From NCBI RefSeq assembly GCF_001570985.1, contig NZ_BCSS01000025.1, positions 1 through 49,381 of the forward strand: DNA of 49,381 bases. Direction: 5' to 3'. Made by a program: the position numbers and the translations under genes. The notes beneath the pieces are model-generated. The model did not search any database and was not told the DNA's origin. It saw only the letters and a list, made by a program, of their open reading frames with translations. How positions within the stretch are numbered: position 1 is the stretch's first letter; each line of letters opens with the position of its first letter. Shown here piece by piece: positions 6,900 to 16,793 of the stretch. The stretch comes from Janibacter limosus NBRC 16128 (GTDB lineage: Bacteria; Actinomycetota; Actinomycetes; Actinomycetales; Dermatophilaceae).

Positions 6900-8347
6900 G
6901 TGGCATCGAGGTCTCCGGCGGCGTGGCCGGGCTGTCCGTCGGCCTGATCGAGCTCGAGGACTCCGCCGGTCGGCTGAGACACATCGGGACGGAGCTGACC
7001 GCGATCGCCGTGTCGGTGGCATCCGTCGCCGCCGACCCCCGGCTCACGCTGGCCGGGCTGCTCGCACCGCGCGAGCTCGTGGCCGTGGAGCTGGCCCTGC
7101 TGGGGTGCACCGGGCCGGGCGGGGTGGCCACCGCAGCGGCGGATGTCATCTCCACCTCGCTCGCCACGACGGCTGCCGTGCGGACCTACCGGGCGGGCGA
7201 GGACGCCGTCGAGGCGCTCACCGACGGCATCGCGACCGCCGCCGGGCGCTGGGTGGGGCGCACCGCGGGTCCGGTGCTCCTGGGCGCGGGCCTCGCTCTC
7301 GCGCCCCTCGCCGTCGCCGTGCTGTCGACCCCCGCCGGTCGCGATGCCGCGCTGGCCGTGGGACTGGGCCTCGGACGCGGGGTGGACGAGATCCTCTGCG
7401 ACCACCCGTGGCTCGTCCCTGCCGCGGCAGACGGGCTGGACGGACTGGTCCTCGGGCTCGGCGAGGGTGTCCCTGCACTCGGGCTGTGGTGGCGATGGCG
7501 CAGCGGTCAGGCGGGAGCGCACTACCCACCACGCACGCAGCAGGAGGCGCTCGCGGTGATCCTCGCAGCGAGTCGAGGGATCGCTCTGGACGAGACCGAT
7601 CGCGAGGTCACCCTGACCCCGCACGCGCCTCGCGCCGGCCGAGCCCCGCGCGGTGTGGCCGATCTCGTGGCGGGCGATGGACCGACCTCGGGTGAGGCGC
7701 GCGTCCGGGTCACCGGCATCCCGCAGCCGGACGGGGGATGGGCCTGGGTCGTCGACGTGCCCGGGACGCGGTCCTTTGACCCCCGAGCCGGCAGCGACCC
7801 CTACGACATGACGAGCAATGTCCTGCTCGTCGCGGGGGAGCGCACCCGCACCATGCAGGCGGTCGTCGACGCCCTCGAGGACGCTCGACGCCGCACGGGC
7901 GACACAGGGCCCCCACGCGTCATGCTCACCGGTCACAGCCAGGGTGGTCTCACGGCCGCAGCGCTCGCGGCCGACCCGGGCCTCAGGCGGCGGCTCGGCG
8001 TCACCCACGTGGTGACCTCCGCGGCGCCGGTGGCGCGCCTGGACATCCCGCAGGACGTGTCGGTCCTCAGCCTGGAGCACACCCAGGACCTCGTCCCGGG
8101 ACTCGAGGGCGCGGACAACCCCGACCGGGCGAGCTGGGTGACGGTGGAGCGCTCCATCGCCGATGAGCTCGGAGCGGACGGAAGAGCGACGCAGGCGCAC
8201 GACAACGGTCTCTATGCGGACACGGCCCGGATGGTCGACGCCAGCGATGCCCCGTCGATCGCTGCCTGGCGAGACGGCGCCGCGGCGTATGTCGGCGACC
8301 CCGGTGGCCCCACCGTGACCATCGACTACGACATCGAGCGCCGATGA
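6896..8347 (+). CDS. Alpha/beta hydrolase (lipase-like) paired with WXG100-like protein
   Basis: This 483-residue protein has two parts. Residues 1-230 are helical and Ala/Gly/Leu-rich with one or two membrane-prone stretches near 120-165. Residues 240-483 form an alpha/beta-hydrolase domain with the nucleophile elbow GHSQGG (Ser348). Candidate acid and base follow in the right order: Asp398 (EHTQDLVPGL) and His435 (QAHDNGLYADT). The layout, a helical N-terminal region fused to a lipase-like domain and preceded by a coupled WXG100-like gene, resembles actinobacterial type VII-associated effectors or cell-surface lipases. The reaction and substrate are unknown. GTG 6896 overlaps the upstream stop; the downstream menD frame begins within a few bases of the end. 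Confidence 0.75.
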   Translation: MSGIEVSGGVAGLSVGLIELEDSAGRLRHIGTELTAIAVSVASVAADPRLTLAGLLAPRELVAVELALLGCTGPGGVATAAADVISTSLATTAAVRTYRAGEDAVEALTDGIATAAGRWVGRTAGPVLLGAGLALAPLAVAVLSTPAGRDAALAVGLGLGRGVDEILCDHPWLVPAAADGLDGLVLGLGEGVPALGLWWRWRSGQAGAHYPPRTQQEALAVILAASRGIALDETDREVTLTPHAPRAGRAPRGVADLVAGDGPTSGEARVRVTGIPQPDGGWAWVVDVPGTRSFDPRAGSDPYDMTSNVLLVAGERTRTMQAVVDALEDARRRTGDTGPPRVMLTGHSQGGLTAAALAADPGLRRRLGVTHVVTSAAPVARLDIPQDVSVLSLEHTQDLVPGLEGADNPDRASWVTVERSIADELGADGRATQAHDNGLYADTARMVDASDAPSIAAWRDGAAAYVGDPGGPTVTIDYDIERR

Positions 8348-8376
8348 GGCCGGGCGCGGGTGGCAGGATCGGTCCC

Positions 8377-10086
8377 GTGAACCCCTCGACCACCGGCGCC
8401 CGCGTGCTCCTCGACGAGCTCGCGCGCCACGGGGTGCGCGAGGTGGTGCTCTGCCCCGGCTCGCGTTCGGCGCCCCTCGCCTATGCAGCGCACGACCTCG
8501 AGACCGCCGGGCGGATCCGTCTGCACGTGCGGGTCGACGAGCGCAGCGCCGCCTTCCTCGCCCTCGGGCTCGCCAAGACCTCCCGGCGCCCCGCAGCCGT
8601 CATCACGACGAGCGGCACCGCCGTGGCCAACCTGTATCCCGCCGTGCTCGAGGCGCACCACGGCGCCGTCCCGCTGCTGCTGCTCACCGCCGACCGTCCG
8701 CCCGAGCTGCGCGGCATCGGCGCCAACCAGGCCACTGACCAGGTGGGTGTCTACGGCGAGCACGTCCGCCTCGCCCTCGAGCTCGAGACACCCTCCGACC
8801 CGGCACGGCAGGCGCCGGCGTGGCGCACCGCGGCAGCTCGCGCCGTGGCCGCTGCCACCGGCGCGCTCAGCGGACCGGGCGCGGCCGGTCCCGTGCACCT
8901 CGACCTGCCCTACCGCGATCCCCTCGCCCCGAGCGGAGCAGATCCCCTCGACCCGGTGGGGGGCCGTCCCGAGGGGGCGCCGTGGGTCACGCTCCCTGCT
9001 CCCGTCGCCGTCACCGCGGGTGCAGCGGCACCGTTGGCGCACGACCCCGGCACCCTCGTCGTCATCGGGGAGCTGCCGACCGCCGAGCACCGGGCAGCCG
9101 CCCTCGCGTGGGCGGGCCACCACGGTGCGCCCGTCGTCGCCGAGCCCGGCCCGGGGAGCAGCCCGCTCGTCGTGCCCCACGGTGACCGCATCCTCGGGGC
9201 AGCGGACTGGGTGGGGGAGCGCCTCCCTTCGCGCGTCGTGGTCATCGGCCGACCGACCCTGGGCCGGGCCGTCCCGTCACTGACGCGGACCCCCGGACTG
9301 CGGGTGGAGGTGGTCACCCCCGGTGAGCCCGGCGCGGCCGGCTGGGCTGACGCCACCCACACCGTTGCGGCGGTCCACCCCTTCGCAGCGCTCGCGACCG
9401 AGGGCGCAGGGCGCGAGGTCAGCGACCTCGCTCGCACGTGGCTGGCTGCAGGTGAGCGGATGTCAGCGGCGCTGGCCACCGCGGCGGCAGACCTCGACGG
9501 CCCGGCCACCGCTCAGACCGTGCACGATGCTCTCCCCGAGGGCAGTGCGCTCTTCCTCGGCAGCAGCAGCGTCGCCCGCGACATCGCGCACGGAATCGCC
9601 CGGCCCCGTGAGGACGTGGAGATCGTCACCAGTCGTGGGCTGGCCGGGATCGACGGCTGCGTCTCCACCGCGGTGGGGCTGGCGCTGTCGCGCACCGGGC
9701 CCACCGTTGCGCTGCTGGGTGACCTGACCTTCCTGCACGACGCCAACGGCCTGCTCATCGGCCCGGACGAACCCCGACCGGACCTGACGATCGTTGTCGT
9801 GGACGACGACGGGGGGAGCATCTTCAGCACGCTGGAGTACGGCGCTGACGAGCTCGCGGGCCCGATGCAGCGGCTCTTCACCACGCCGACAGGCACCGAC
9901 ATCGAGCTGCTCTGCGCCGCGCACGGCGTGCCGGCCACGACCGTGTCCGGCACGGAGGGGCTCGCCGAGCTGGTGTCCCGCCCGAGCACCGGCATCCGGG
10001 TCATCCGGGTGCCGGTCGACGCCGGTGCCCGGCGGGATGCGGGTCAGGCGGCTCGTGAAGCCGTGGTCGCGGCGCTCACGGACTGA
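8377..10086 (+). CDS. menD: SEPHCHC synthase MenD (thiamine-diphosphate dependent)
   Basis: MenD joins 2-oxoglutarate, after decarboxylation, to isochorismate, the first committed menaquinone step. The 569-residue product has the ThDP-enzyme layout: an N-terminal PYR domain starting VLLDELARHGVREVVLCPGSRSAP with catalytic Glu55 in VRVDERSAAF, a middle domain, and a C-terminal PP domain. The latter carries GDLTFLHDANGLL followed by VVVDDDGGSIFSTLE, the metal/diphosphate motif. An ATG at 8344 overlaps the upstream stop and is in frame, but GTG 8377 gives NPSTTGARVLLDELARHG, which matches usual MenD N-termini. It converges on menF with 13 bases between stops. Confidence 0.95.
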   Translation: MNPSTTGARVLLDELARHGVREVVLCPGSRSAPLAYAAHDLETAGRIRLHVRVDERSAAFLALGLAKTSRRPAAVITTSGTAVANLYPAVLEAHHGAVPLLLLTADRPPELRGIGANQATDQVGVYGEHVRLALELETPSDPARQAPAWRTAAARAVAAATGALSGPGAAGPVHLDLPYRDPLAPSGADPLDPVGGRPEGAPWVTLPAPVAVTAGAAAPLAHDPGTLVVIGELPTAEHRAAALAWAGHHGAPVVAEPGPGSSPLVVPHGDRILGAADWVGERLPSRVVVIGRPTLGRAVPSLTRTPGLRVEVVTPGEPGAAGWADATHTVAAVHPFAALATEGAGREVSDLARTWLAAGERMSAALATAAADLDGPATAQTVHDALPEGSALFLGSSSVARDIAHGIARPREDVEIVTSRGLAGIDGCVSTAVGLALSRTGPTVALLGDLTFLHDANGLLIGPDEPRPDLTIVVVDDDGGSIFSTLEYGADELAGPMQRLFTTPTGTDIELLCAAHGVPATTVSGTEGLAELVSRPSTGIRVIRVPVDAGARRDAGQAAREAVVAALTD

Positions 10087-10099
10087 CGCCGAGGGTGCC

Positions 10100-11401
10100 T
10101 CAGCCGCCCAGTGCGGTGCGCATCGGCAGCAGTTTGGCCACCGACTCGGCGACCTCGTCCGCGGCGACCGAGCCCGCGACGATGCCGCAGCCGGCGTACA
10201 GACGCAGGGACTGCGGGTTGTCGTACCACCCGCAGCGCAGCGCGATGCCCCACTCGCCGTCGCCGGACGCATCCATCCAACCGACCGGCCCGGCGTACCG
10301 GCCGCGGTCCATCTGCTCCAGCTCGGCGATCACAGCGTCGGCGTCGCGCGTCGGGGTGCCGCACACGGCGGCCGAGGGGTGCAGGGACGCGGCCAGGGCC
10401 AGCGAGGTCGACCCGTCACGCACGACGCCAGCGACATCGGTCGCGAGATGCATGACGTTGTTGAGGTGCAGGACGAAGGGGGACTCCGGCACGTTGATCG
10501 AGGAGGTGTGCTCCGTCAGCGCGTCGGCCACCGAGCGCACCGCGTACTCGTGCTCCTCGAGGTCCTTGCTGCTGCGGGCCAGCGAGCCGGCGAGGGCCAG
10601 GTCGTGGCTGTCGTCACCGGTGCGCCGGATCGTGCCGGCGAGCACCCGGGAGGTGACCAGCCCGCGCTCGAGCCGCACGAGCATCTCGGGGGTGGCCCCG
10701 ACGAGCCCGTCGACGGCGAAGACCCAGGTCGTGTCGTAGTCCTCGGCCAGACGGGCGAGGAGCCAGCGGGGGTCGATGCGCTGCTCGGCGCTCGCCTGGA
10801 CGGCGCGGGCCAGGACGACCTTGTCGAGCTCGCCGGCGCTGATCCGGGCGACCGCCTCCTCGACGGCCTGCGCCCAGCACACAGCGGTCAGGTCACGGTC
10901 GGCGAAGGTGACCTCGCCGGGGTCGAGGGGCTCCGGCTGGACGGTGAGCGGCTCGTCGGCCGGCGGGACGGTGGCGTCGGTGGTCGTGGTCGTGACCCAG
11001 GCGAGGGCGCCGCGGCGGCCGACGACGACCTCGGGCACGACGAGCACCGACTCGGTCCCGGAGTCGGGGGAGTAGGCCATCGACCCGAAGGCGATCGGTC
11101 CGGTCCCCGGCTCGTCGACGTCGTCGCGCACGATGGCCTCGGCGGTGACGCCGCGCCACCACTCCTGCGCCCGGTCGAAGCGGTCTGCCCCGCTCGCGCT
11201 GAAGGTGGCCACCCGGCCCCAGCCGACGAAGCCCTCGCCCTTGCGGACCCAGGAGACGACGTCGCCTGCGTCCTCGGGCTCGGGGAGCAGGGCCAGCAGG
11301 TCGCCGACCCGGGTGGCCGGGACGGCCACGGTGCGCACGACCACAGCGGGGTGCGGGTTGCCGAGCGGGTGGGGGACGTCGGCGGGCGATGGTGAGGTCA
11401 T
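10100..11401 (-). CDS. menF: Isochorismate synthase MenF
   Basis: This chorismate-utilising enzyme converts chorismate to isochorismate for MenD. The 433-residue protein carries the conserved C-terminal blocks of the family: [64 protein letters not shown] and YAGPVGWMD...EWGIALRCG, the Mg and substrate-binding set. Salicylate-producing and menaquinone-type synthases look alike, but the men context settles the call. ATG 11401 is the start; TTG 11410 is possible. It diverges from menG across only 41 bases. Confidence 0.93.
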   Translation of the reverse strand: MTSPSPADVPHPLGNPHPAVVVRTVAVPATRVGDLLALLPEPEDAGDVVSWVRKGEGFVGWGRVATFSASGADRFDRAQEWWRGVTAEAIVRDDVDEPGTGPIAFGSMAYSPDSGTESVLVVPEVVVGRRGALAWVTTTTTDATVPPADEPLTVQPEPLDPGEVTFADRDLTAVCWAQAVEEAVARISAGELDKVVLARAVQASAEQRIDPRWLLARLAEDYDTTWVFAVDGLVGATPEMLVRLERGLVTSRVLAGTIRRTGDDSHDLALAGSLARSSKDLEEHEYAVRSVADALTEHTSSINVPESPFVLHLNNVMHLATDVAGVVRDGSTSLALAASLHPSAAVCGTPTRDADAVIAELEQMDRGRYAGPVGWMDASGDGEWGIALRCGWYDNPQSLRLYAGCGIVAGSVAADEVAESVAKLLPMRTALGG

Positions 11402-11442
11402 GGCGGGCAACAGCCTACGACTGCAGATGGGAGGATGAGGAC

Positions 11443-12138
11443 ATGAGCCGCGCCACCCTGCAGAAGGACCCCAAGGACGTCGCCGCGATGTTCGACGAGA
11501 CCGCCGCGAAGTACGACCTGATGAACGACGTGATGTCGCTGGGTCAGACGCGGCTGTGGCGTCGGGCCGTGCTGCGCGCCATCGATCCCCAACCGGGCGA
11601 GCGCATCCTCGACATCGCCGCGGGCCCCGGGTCCTCGTCCCTCCCGCTGCGTCGGGCCGGTGCGGACGTGGCCTCGGCCGACTTCTCCCTCGGCATGCTG
11701 CGCCAGGGGCTCAAGCAGAGCCCTCAGCTGCACTTCACCGCGGCCGACGCCACCCGCCTGCCCTTCGCCGACGAGTCCTTCGACGTCGTGACGATGTCCT
11801 TCGGCTTCCGCAATGTCGTGGAGCCCGAGGTGGCCCTGCGCGAGTTCCTGCGGGTGACCCGGCCCGGCGGTCGACTGCTCATCTGCGAGTTCAGCCAGCC
11901 GGTCAACAAGGTCTTCCGCACCGTGTACTCCGAGTACCTCATGGCCGCCTTCCCGCCCGTGGCGCGCCGCCTGAGCTCCAACCCGGACTCCTACGTCTAC
12001 CTCGCCGAGTCGATCCAGTCCTGGCCGGCCCAGGAGCCGCTGGCCCGGATGGTGGCCGGCGCCGGGTGGGCCGACGTCGAGTGGAACAACCTGACGGGTG
12101 GGGTCGTGGCGCTCCACCGGGCCGTGAAGGCGGGCTGA
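11443..12138 (+). CDS. menG: Demethylmenaquinone methyltransferase MenG (UbiE family)
   Basis: The enzyme uses S-adenosylmethionine to C-methylate demethylmenaquinone, the last ring step. The 231-residue product begins with the UbiE/MenG signature [22 protein letters not shown] and has SAM motif [10 protein letters not shown] at residues 55-63. Further conserved pieces are [24 protein letters not shown] and [22 protein letters not shown] site lies about ten bases before ATG 11443. The upstream space shared with divergent menF is 41 bases, so both promoters must overlap. menJ follows after 111 bases that contain a likely promoter and a Rex operator. Confidence 0.94.
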   Translation: MSRATLQKDPKDVAAMFDETAAKYDLMNDVMSLGQTRLWRRAVLRAIDPQPGERILDIAAGPGSSSLPLRRAGADVASADFSLGMLRQGLKQSPQLHFTAADATRLPFADESFDVVTMSFGFRNVVEPEVALREFLRVTRPGGRLLICEFSQPVNKVFRTVYSEYLMAAFPPVARRLSSNPDSYVYLAESIQSWPAQEPLARMVAGAGWADVEWNNLTGGVVALHRAVKAG

Positions 12139-12173
12139 GACGCCCCCTTCGCTCGCTGGGTAAGGACAGCCTG

Positions 12174-12204
12174 TGTCACCCGGATTGTTTCCAGCGAGTA
12201 GGCT
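12174..12204 (+). promoter_or_regulatory. Putative promoter of the menJ-nuo unit
   Basis: A -10 hexamer TAGGCT sits at 12199-12204, with a weak -35-like TGTCAC at 12174-12179 (19-base spacer). Transcription would start near 12211, immediately before the Rex-type operator and 39 bases before menJ. Confidence 0.4.
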
Positions 12205-12213
12205 GCCCGCCGA

Positions 12214-12231
12214 TCGTGAAAAGATTCACAA
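12214..12231. promoter_or_regulatory. Rex (redox repressor) operator candidate
   Basis: TCGTGAAAAGATTCACAA contains perfect inverted repeats GTGAA and TTCAC with a 4-base spacer. It differs from the actinobacterial Rex consensus TTGTGAANNNNTTCACAA at one outer base. It lies just past the predicted transcript start, where a repressor would block initiation. Rex is known to control nuo and cytochrome bd genes in Streptomyces, so the location before menJ-nuo fits. Confidence 0.65.
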
Positions 12232-12249
12232 GCAGCTGAGGAACATCTC

Positions 12250-13560
12250 GTGACCAGTGCACTGCCTGCGGCCGACGGAGACCGCAGTGTCGACGTCATC
12301 ATCGTCGGAGCCGGGCCCGGTGGCAGCGCCACCGCCGCGTGGCTGGCGAAGGCCGGCAAGGACGTCGTCCTGCTGGAGAAGTCGCGCTTCCCGCGCGACA
12401 AGATCTGTGGCGACGGGCTGACGCCCCGCGCAGTGCGCCAGCTGATCAACCTCGGCATCCCCCTGTCGGAGACCGACGGCTGGGCCCACAACAAGGGCCT
12501 GAGGATCATCGGCGGCGGCATGCGCCTGCAGCTGGACTGGCCCGATGTCACCTCCTTCCCCGGCTACGGCATGGTCCGGGCCCGCCAGGACCTCGACGAG
12601 GTCCTCGCCCGGCACGCGGCCTCCTGCGGCGCCGAGCTGCTCGAGGGGCGCAATGTCTCCGAGCCGATCCGTGACGAGGACGGCCGCATCGTCGGCGTCG
12701 TCGCCAAGGTCGTCGACGAGCGCGGTCGGGCCACGGGCGAGCGCGAGACCTACCGGGCGCCCGTCGTCGTCGCCGCCGACGGGGTCTCCTCGCGGCTGTC
12801 GGTGAAGATGGGCCGCGAGAAGCGCGAGGACCGGCCGATGGCCGTCGCCGTGCGCGCCTACTACGAGACCCCCCGCCACGACGACGAGTACCTCGAGAGC
12901 CACCTCGAGCTGTGGTCGACGACGCCCGAAGGGGGACGCATCCTCATGCCGGGCTACGGCTGGCTCTTCGGTCTGGGGGACGGCCGCTCCAACATCGGGC
13001 TCGGCGTGCTCAACACCTCGGAGGCCTTCGGCCGGACCGACTACAAGGACGTCATGCGTCGCTGGGTCGAGACGATGCCGCCCGAGTGGGGCATCAACGA
13101 GGGCACCATCACCGGCGACATCACGGCTGCCGCGCTGCCCATGGCCTTCAACCGCCAGCCTCTCTACGCCGACGGGCTGATGCTCGTCGGTGACTCCGGC
13201 GGCATGGTCAACCCCTTCAACGGCGAGGGCATCGACTACGCCCTCGAGGCCGGCCTCGCTGCGGCCGAGACGATCGTCCAGGCCCTCGCCCGGCCGACCG
13301 CAGCCGATCGCGAGCGCGTGCTCGTCTCCTACATCGCCCGGATGAAGGACATGCACGGCGGCTACTTCACGCTCGGGGCGCAGTTCGCCAAGCTCATCGG
13401 CAAGCCCGAGATCATGCGCCTGGCGACCAAGTACGGCCTGCCGCGGCAGACGCTGATGAAGTTCATGCTCAAGCTCATGGCCAACCTGCCGGAGGAGAAG
13501 GGCGGCGGTCTCGACGACCGCCTCGTCCAGCTCATGACCAAGGTCGCTCCCAATGCATGA
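12250..13560 (+). CDS. menJ: Menaquinone reductase MenJ (geranylgeranyl reductase family flavoprotein)
   Basis: This FAD-dependent reductase of the geranylgeranyl-reductase family is related to mycobacterial MenJ, which saturates one isoprenyl unit of menaquinone. The 436-residue protein has an N-terminal dinucleotide fold VIIVGAGPGGSATAAWLAKAG (residues 17-36) ending at Glu43, the motif FPRDKICGDGLTPRAV, and the FAD ribityl motif LMLVGDSGGMVNPFNGEGIDYALEAG near residues 313-338. GTG 12250 is the start. The gene heads the nuo operon and is separated from nuoA by 84 bases with a possible second promoter. The polyprenyl synthase at the far end of the same unit supports a quinone side-chain role. 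A general prenyl reductase acting on lipids is the alternative. Confidence 0.85.
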   Translation: MTSALPAADGDRSVDVIIVGAGPGGSATAAWLAKAGKDVVLLEKSRFPRDKICGDGLTPRAVRQLINLGIPLSETDGWAHNKGLRIIGGGMRLQLDWPDVTSFPGYGMVRARQDLDEVLARHAASCGAELLEGRNVSEPIRDEDGRIVGVVAKVVDERGRATGERETYRAPVVVAADGVSSRLSVKMGREKREDRPMAVAVRAYYETPRHDDEYLESHLELWSTTPEGGRILMPGYGWLFGLGDGRSNIGLGVLNTSEAFGRTDYKDVMRRWVETMPPEWGINEGTITGDITAAALPMAFNRQPLYADGLMLVGDSGGMVNPFNGEGIDYALEAGLAAAETIVQALARPTAADRERVLVSYIARMKDMHGGYFTLGAQFAKLIGKPEIMRLATKYGLPRQTLMKFMLKLMANLPEEKGGGLDDRLVQLMTKVAPNA

Positions 13561-13568
13561 GCCCGCCG

Positions 13569-13596
13569 TCGACGTGCTGCAGGTCACCCCTAGGAT
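13569..13596 (+). promoter_or_regulatory. Putative second promoter before nuoA
   Basis: TCGACG (13569-13574) and TAGGAT (13591-13596) are separated by 16 bases and lie about 50 bases before nuoA. The match to a housekeeping promoter is reasonable but not decisive. It would let nuo be transcribed without menJ and outside the upstream Rex site. Confidence 0.35.
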
Positions 13597-13644
13597 CGAC
13601 CATGGCGTGCATCACATGACTGAAGAAGAAAGCGAGGTGCAGCG

Positions 13645-14007
13645 ATGAACCCGTACATCCCGCTGCTCATCCTCTTCGCGCTCGGCCTCGGCTTCGCGCT
13701 CGTCTCCGTGGGGACGAGCCTGGTCGTGGGCCCCGCCCGGTACAACGCGGCCAAGGCCCAGGCCTACGAGTGCGGCATCCAGCCGACGCCGCAGGCCGCG
13801 GAGGGCGGCCGCTTCCCGGTCAAGTACTACCTGACCGCGATGCTGTTCATCATCTTCGACATCGAGGCGCTCTTCCTCTACCCCTTCGCCGTCGCCTTCG
13901 ACGAGCTCGGGGCCTTCACGCTCGGTGCCGTGGTGCTTTTCCTGTTCAACGCGTTCTTCATCGCTGATGCCTATGTCTGGCGTCGCGGTGGGTTCGAGTG
14001 GGACTGA
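13645..14007 (+). CDS. nuoA: NADH-quinone oxidoreductase subunit A
   Basis: NuoA is a small membrane subunit of complex I at the junction of the peripheral and membrane arms. The 120-residue protein has three membrane segments. Its conserved loop reads [10 protein letters not shown] (Cys of the family loop), and [21 protein letters not shown] carries the acidic pair in the second segment. A GAGGTG site precedes ATG 13645. It is the first of fourteen contiguous nuo genes. Confidence 0.96.
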   Translation: MNPYIPLLILFALGLGFALVSVGTSLVVGPARYNAAKAQAYECGIQPTPQAAEGGRFPVKYYLTAMLFIIFDIEALFLYPFAVAFDELGAFTLGAVVLFLFNAFFIADAYVWRRGGFEWD

Positions 14008-14023
14008 CGAGGACGGATCTGAC

Positions 14024-14607
<584 letters not shown>

Positions 14608-14611
<4 letters not shown>

Positions 14612-15438
14612 CCGACGACAACAAGGACGTTGCCGCAGCCAAGCCCGAGGGCGTGCACCCCCAGGGCCCCGGCCTCGGTGGCACCGCCAACAAGGGCTTC
14701 CCCTCCACGGAGGGGCTGACCGGGGGCAACCGCCCCGTCGAGTACTCCAATGTCGTGGGGGAGCCGACCGGCGAGGTCGACCCCGAGCAGGCCCCCGTCG
14801 TGCGTGACGAGCGCCGTGGCATGTTCGGCGCCACCGACGGTCAGGACACCTCCGGCTACGGCGGCCTCAAGCGCACGGTCGCCTTCCCCGGTGCCACGCC
14901 CCGGCCCTACGGCGGCTGGTACGACGAGGTCGTCGACCGGCTCGCCGAGGCGACCGGGACGGACCTGGTCGAGCGGGTCGTCGTGCACGCCGACGAGCTG
15001 ACGCTGCACGTGCGCCGTGAGGACCTCCCGGTCGTCATGCGCGCCCTGCGCGACCGGCCCGACCTGCGCTTCGAGATGTGCATGTCCGTCTCCGGGGTGC
15101 ACTACCCGCAGGAGGAGGGCGCCGAGCTGCACGTCGCCTACCACCTGCTGTCGATCACCCACGGCGGCCGCCGCCTGCGCGTGGAGGTCACCGCGCCCGA
15201 CAGCGACCCGCACATCCCGAGCGTCGTCGCGACCTACCCGGCCGCCGACTGGCACGAGCGCGAGACCTGGGACATGTTCGGCGTCATCTTCGACGGGCAC
15301 CCGTCGCTGACCCGCATCCTGATGCCCGACGACTGGGCCGGGCACCCGCAGCGCAAGGACTACCCGCTGGGTGGCATCCCGGTGGAGTACAAGGGCGGCA
15401 CCGTCCCGCCGCCCGACGAGCGGAGGTCGTACAACTGA
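14608..15438 (+). CDS. nuoC: NADH-quinone oxidoreductase subunit C
   Basis: NuoC is the 30-kDa-type peripheral-arm subunit that helps form the quinone pocket. In the 276 residues, the first 80 or so are a polar, Gly/Pro-rich extension common in actinobacterial NuoC. The conserved domain follows, with [33 protein letters not shown] and [14 protein letters not shown], which includes the family signature ERETWDMFG. Both ends overlap neighbouring genes: ATGA with nuoB and TGATG with nuoD. It is not fused to NuoD, unlike in enterobacteria. Confidence 0.95.
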
Positions 15439-16793
15439 TGGCTCGCACACACACGCACACGGCAGGGGTGCACTCCACCCCCGGAGCCGACGACCTCGCC
15501 GAGGGCCACGTCGTCAACGTCCAGGGCGGTGACTGGGACCAGGAGATGGGCGAGCTCGGGATGAACCCCGAGGAGCGCATCGTCCTCAACATGGGTCCCC
15601 AGCACCCTTCGACGCACGGCGTGCTCCGGCTCATCCTCGAGCTCGACGGCGAGACGGTCACCGAGGCCCGCGCGGGCATCGGGTACCTGCACACCGGCAT
15701 CGAGAAGAACATGGAGTTCCGCACCTGGACGCAGGGGGTCACCTTCTGCACCCGGATGGACTACCTGACCCCGATGTTCCAGGAGACGGCCTACTGCCTC
15801 GCCATCGAAAAGGTGCTGGGCATCACCGCGGACATCCCGGAGCGTGCCAGCGCGATCCGGGTGCTCATGATGGAGCTGACCCGCGTCTCCAGCCACCTCA
15901 TCTGCCTCGGCACCGGCGGCATGGAGATGGGCGCGACGACGATCATGACGATCGGCTTCCGCGAGCGCGAGCGCATCCTCTCGGTGATCGAGAACATCAC
16001 CGGTCTGCGGATGAACAACGCCTACGTCCGTCCCGGCGGCGTCGCCCAGGACCTGCCCCACGGCGCCATCGACAAGATCCGCGAGATGGTGCCGCAGGTG
16101 CGCAAGGGCATCCTCGAGCTCGACAAGCTGCTGCTCGAGAACCCCATCCTCAAGGGCCGCACCAAGAACGTCGGCGTGCTCTCCCTCACCGGGTGCACGG
16201 CGCTCGGTATCACCGGCCCGGTCCTGCGCTCGACGGGTCTGCCGCACGACCTGCGCAAGCTGTCCCCGTACTGCGGTTATGAGAAGTACGACTTCGACGT
16301 CATCACCCGCACGGGAGCCGACGCCTATGACCGGCTGGTCATCCGCATCGAGGAGATGCGCGAGAGCCTGAAGATCATCGAGCAGGTGATCGACGAGCTG
16401 CAGCGCAACCCCGGCGAGACGATGGTCGCCGACAAGCGCATCGCCTGGCCGGCCAAGCTGGCTGTCGGAGGCGATGGCCAGGGCAACAGCCTGGACCACA
16501 TCCGCGAGATCATGGGCACCTCGATGGAGTCCCTGATCCACCACTTCAAGCTCGTCACCGAGGGCTTCCGGGTCCCGCCCGGCCAGGCCTACGTGGCGAT
16601 CGAGTCGCCCAAGGGCGAGCTGGGCTGCCACGTCGTCGCCGACGGTGGCACGCGCCCGTACCGGGCCCACTTCCGGGACCCGAGCTTCAACAACCTGCAG
16701 GCCGTCGCGGCCATGTGCGAAGGGGGCATGCTCGCCGACGTCATCGTCGCCGTCGCCTCCATCGACCCCGTGATGGGAGGAGTGGACCGATGA
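15438..16793 (+). CDS. nuoD: NADH-quinone oxidoreductase subunit D
   Basis: NuoD is the 49-kDa-type subunit that forms most of the quinone-binding cavity beside NuoB. The 451 residues include [22 protein letters not shown], the quinone-loop signature, [12 protein letters not shown], and the hydrogenase-like middle. The C-terminus ends DPVMGGVDR, as is normal for the family. ATG 15438 shares its first base with the nuoC stop, and the end overlaps nuoE by four bases. One GAAGGGGG motif (16719) falls in this gene and forces the rare Glu codon GAA and Gly codon GGG. Confidence 0.96.
   Translation: MARTHTHTAGVHSTPGADDLAEGHVVNVQGGDWDQEMGELGMNPEERIVLNMGPQHPSTHGVLRLILELDGETVTEARAGIGYLHTGIEKNMEFRTWTQGVTFCTRMDYLTPMFQETAYCLAIEKVLGITADIPERASAIRVLMMELTRVSSHLICLGTGGMEMGATTIMTIGFRERERILSVIENITGLRMNNAYVRPGGVAQDLPHGAIDKIREMVPQVRKGILELDKLLLENPILKGRTKNVGVLSLTGCTALGITGPVLRSTGLPHDLRKLSPYCGYEKYDFDVITRTGADAYDRLVIRIEEMRESLKIIEQVIDELQRNPGETMVADKRIAWPAKLAVGGDGQGNSLDHIREIMGTSMESLIHHFKLVTEGFRVPPGQAYVAIESPKGELGCHVVADGGTRPYRAHFRDPSFNNLQAVAAMCEGGMLADVIVAVASIDPVMGGVDR

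Noticed and set aside
13561-13644. A second Rex site directly before nuoA
   Set aside because: No GTGAA-N4-TTCAC pattern is present in this gap.
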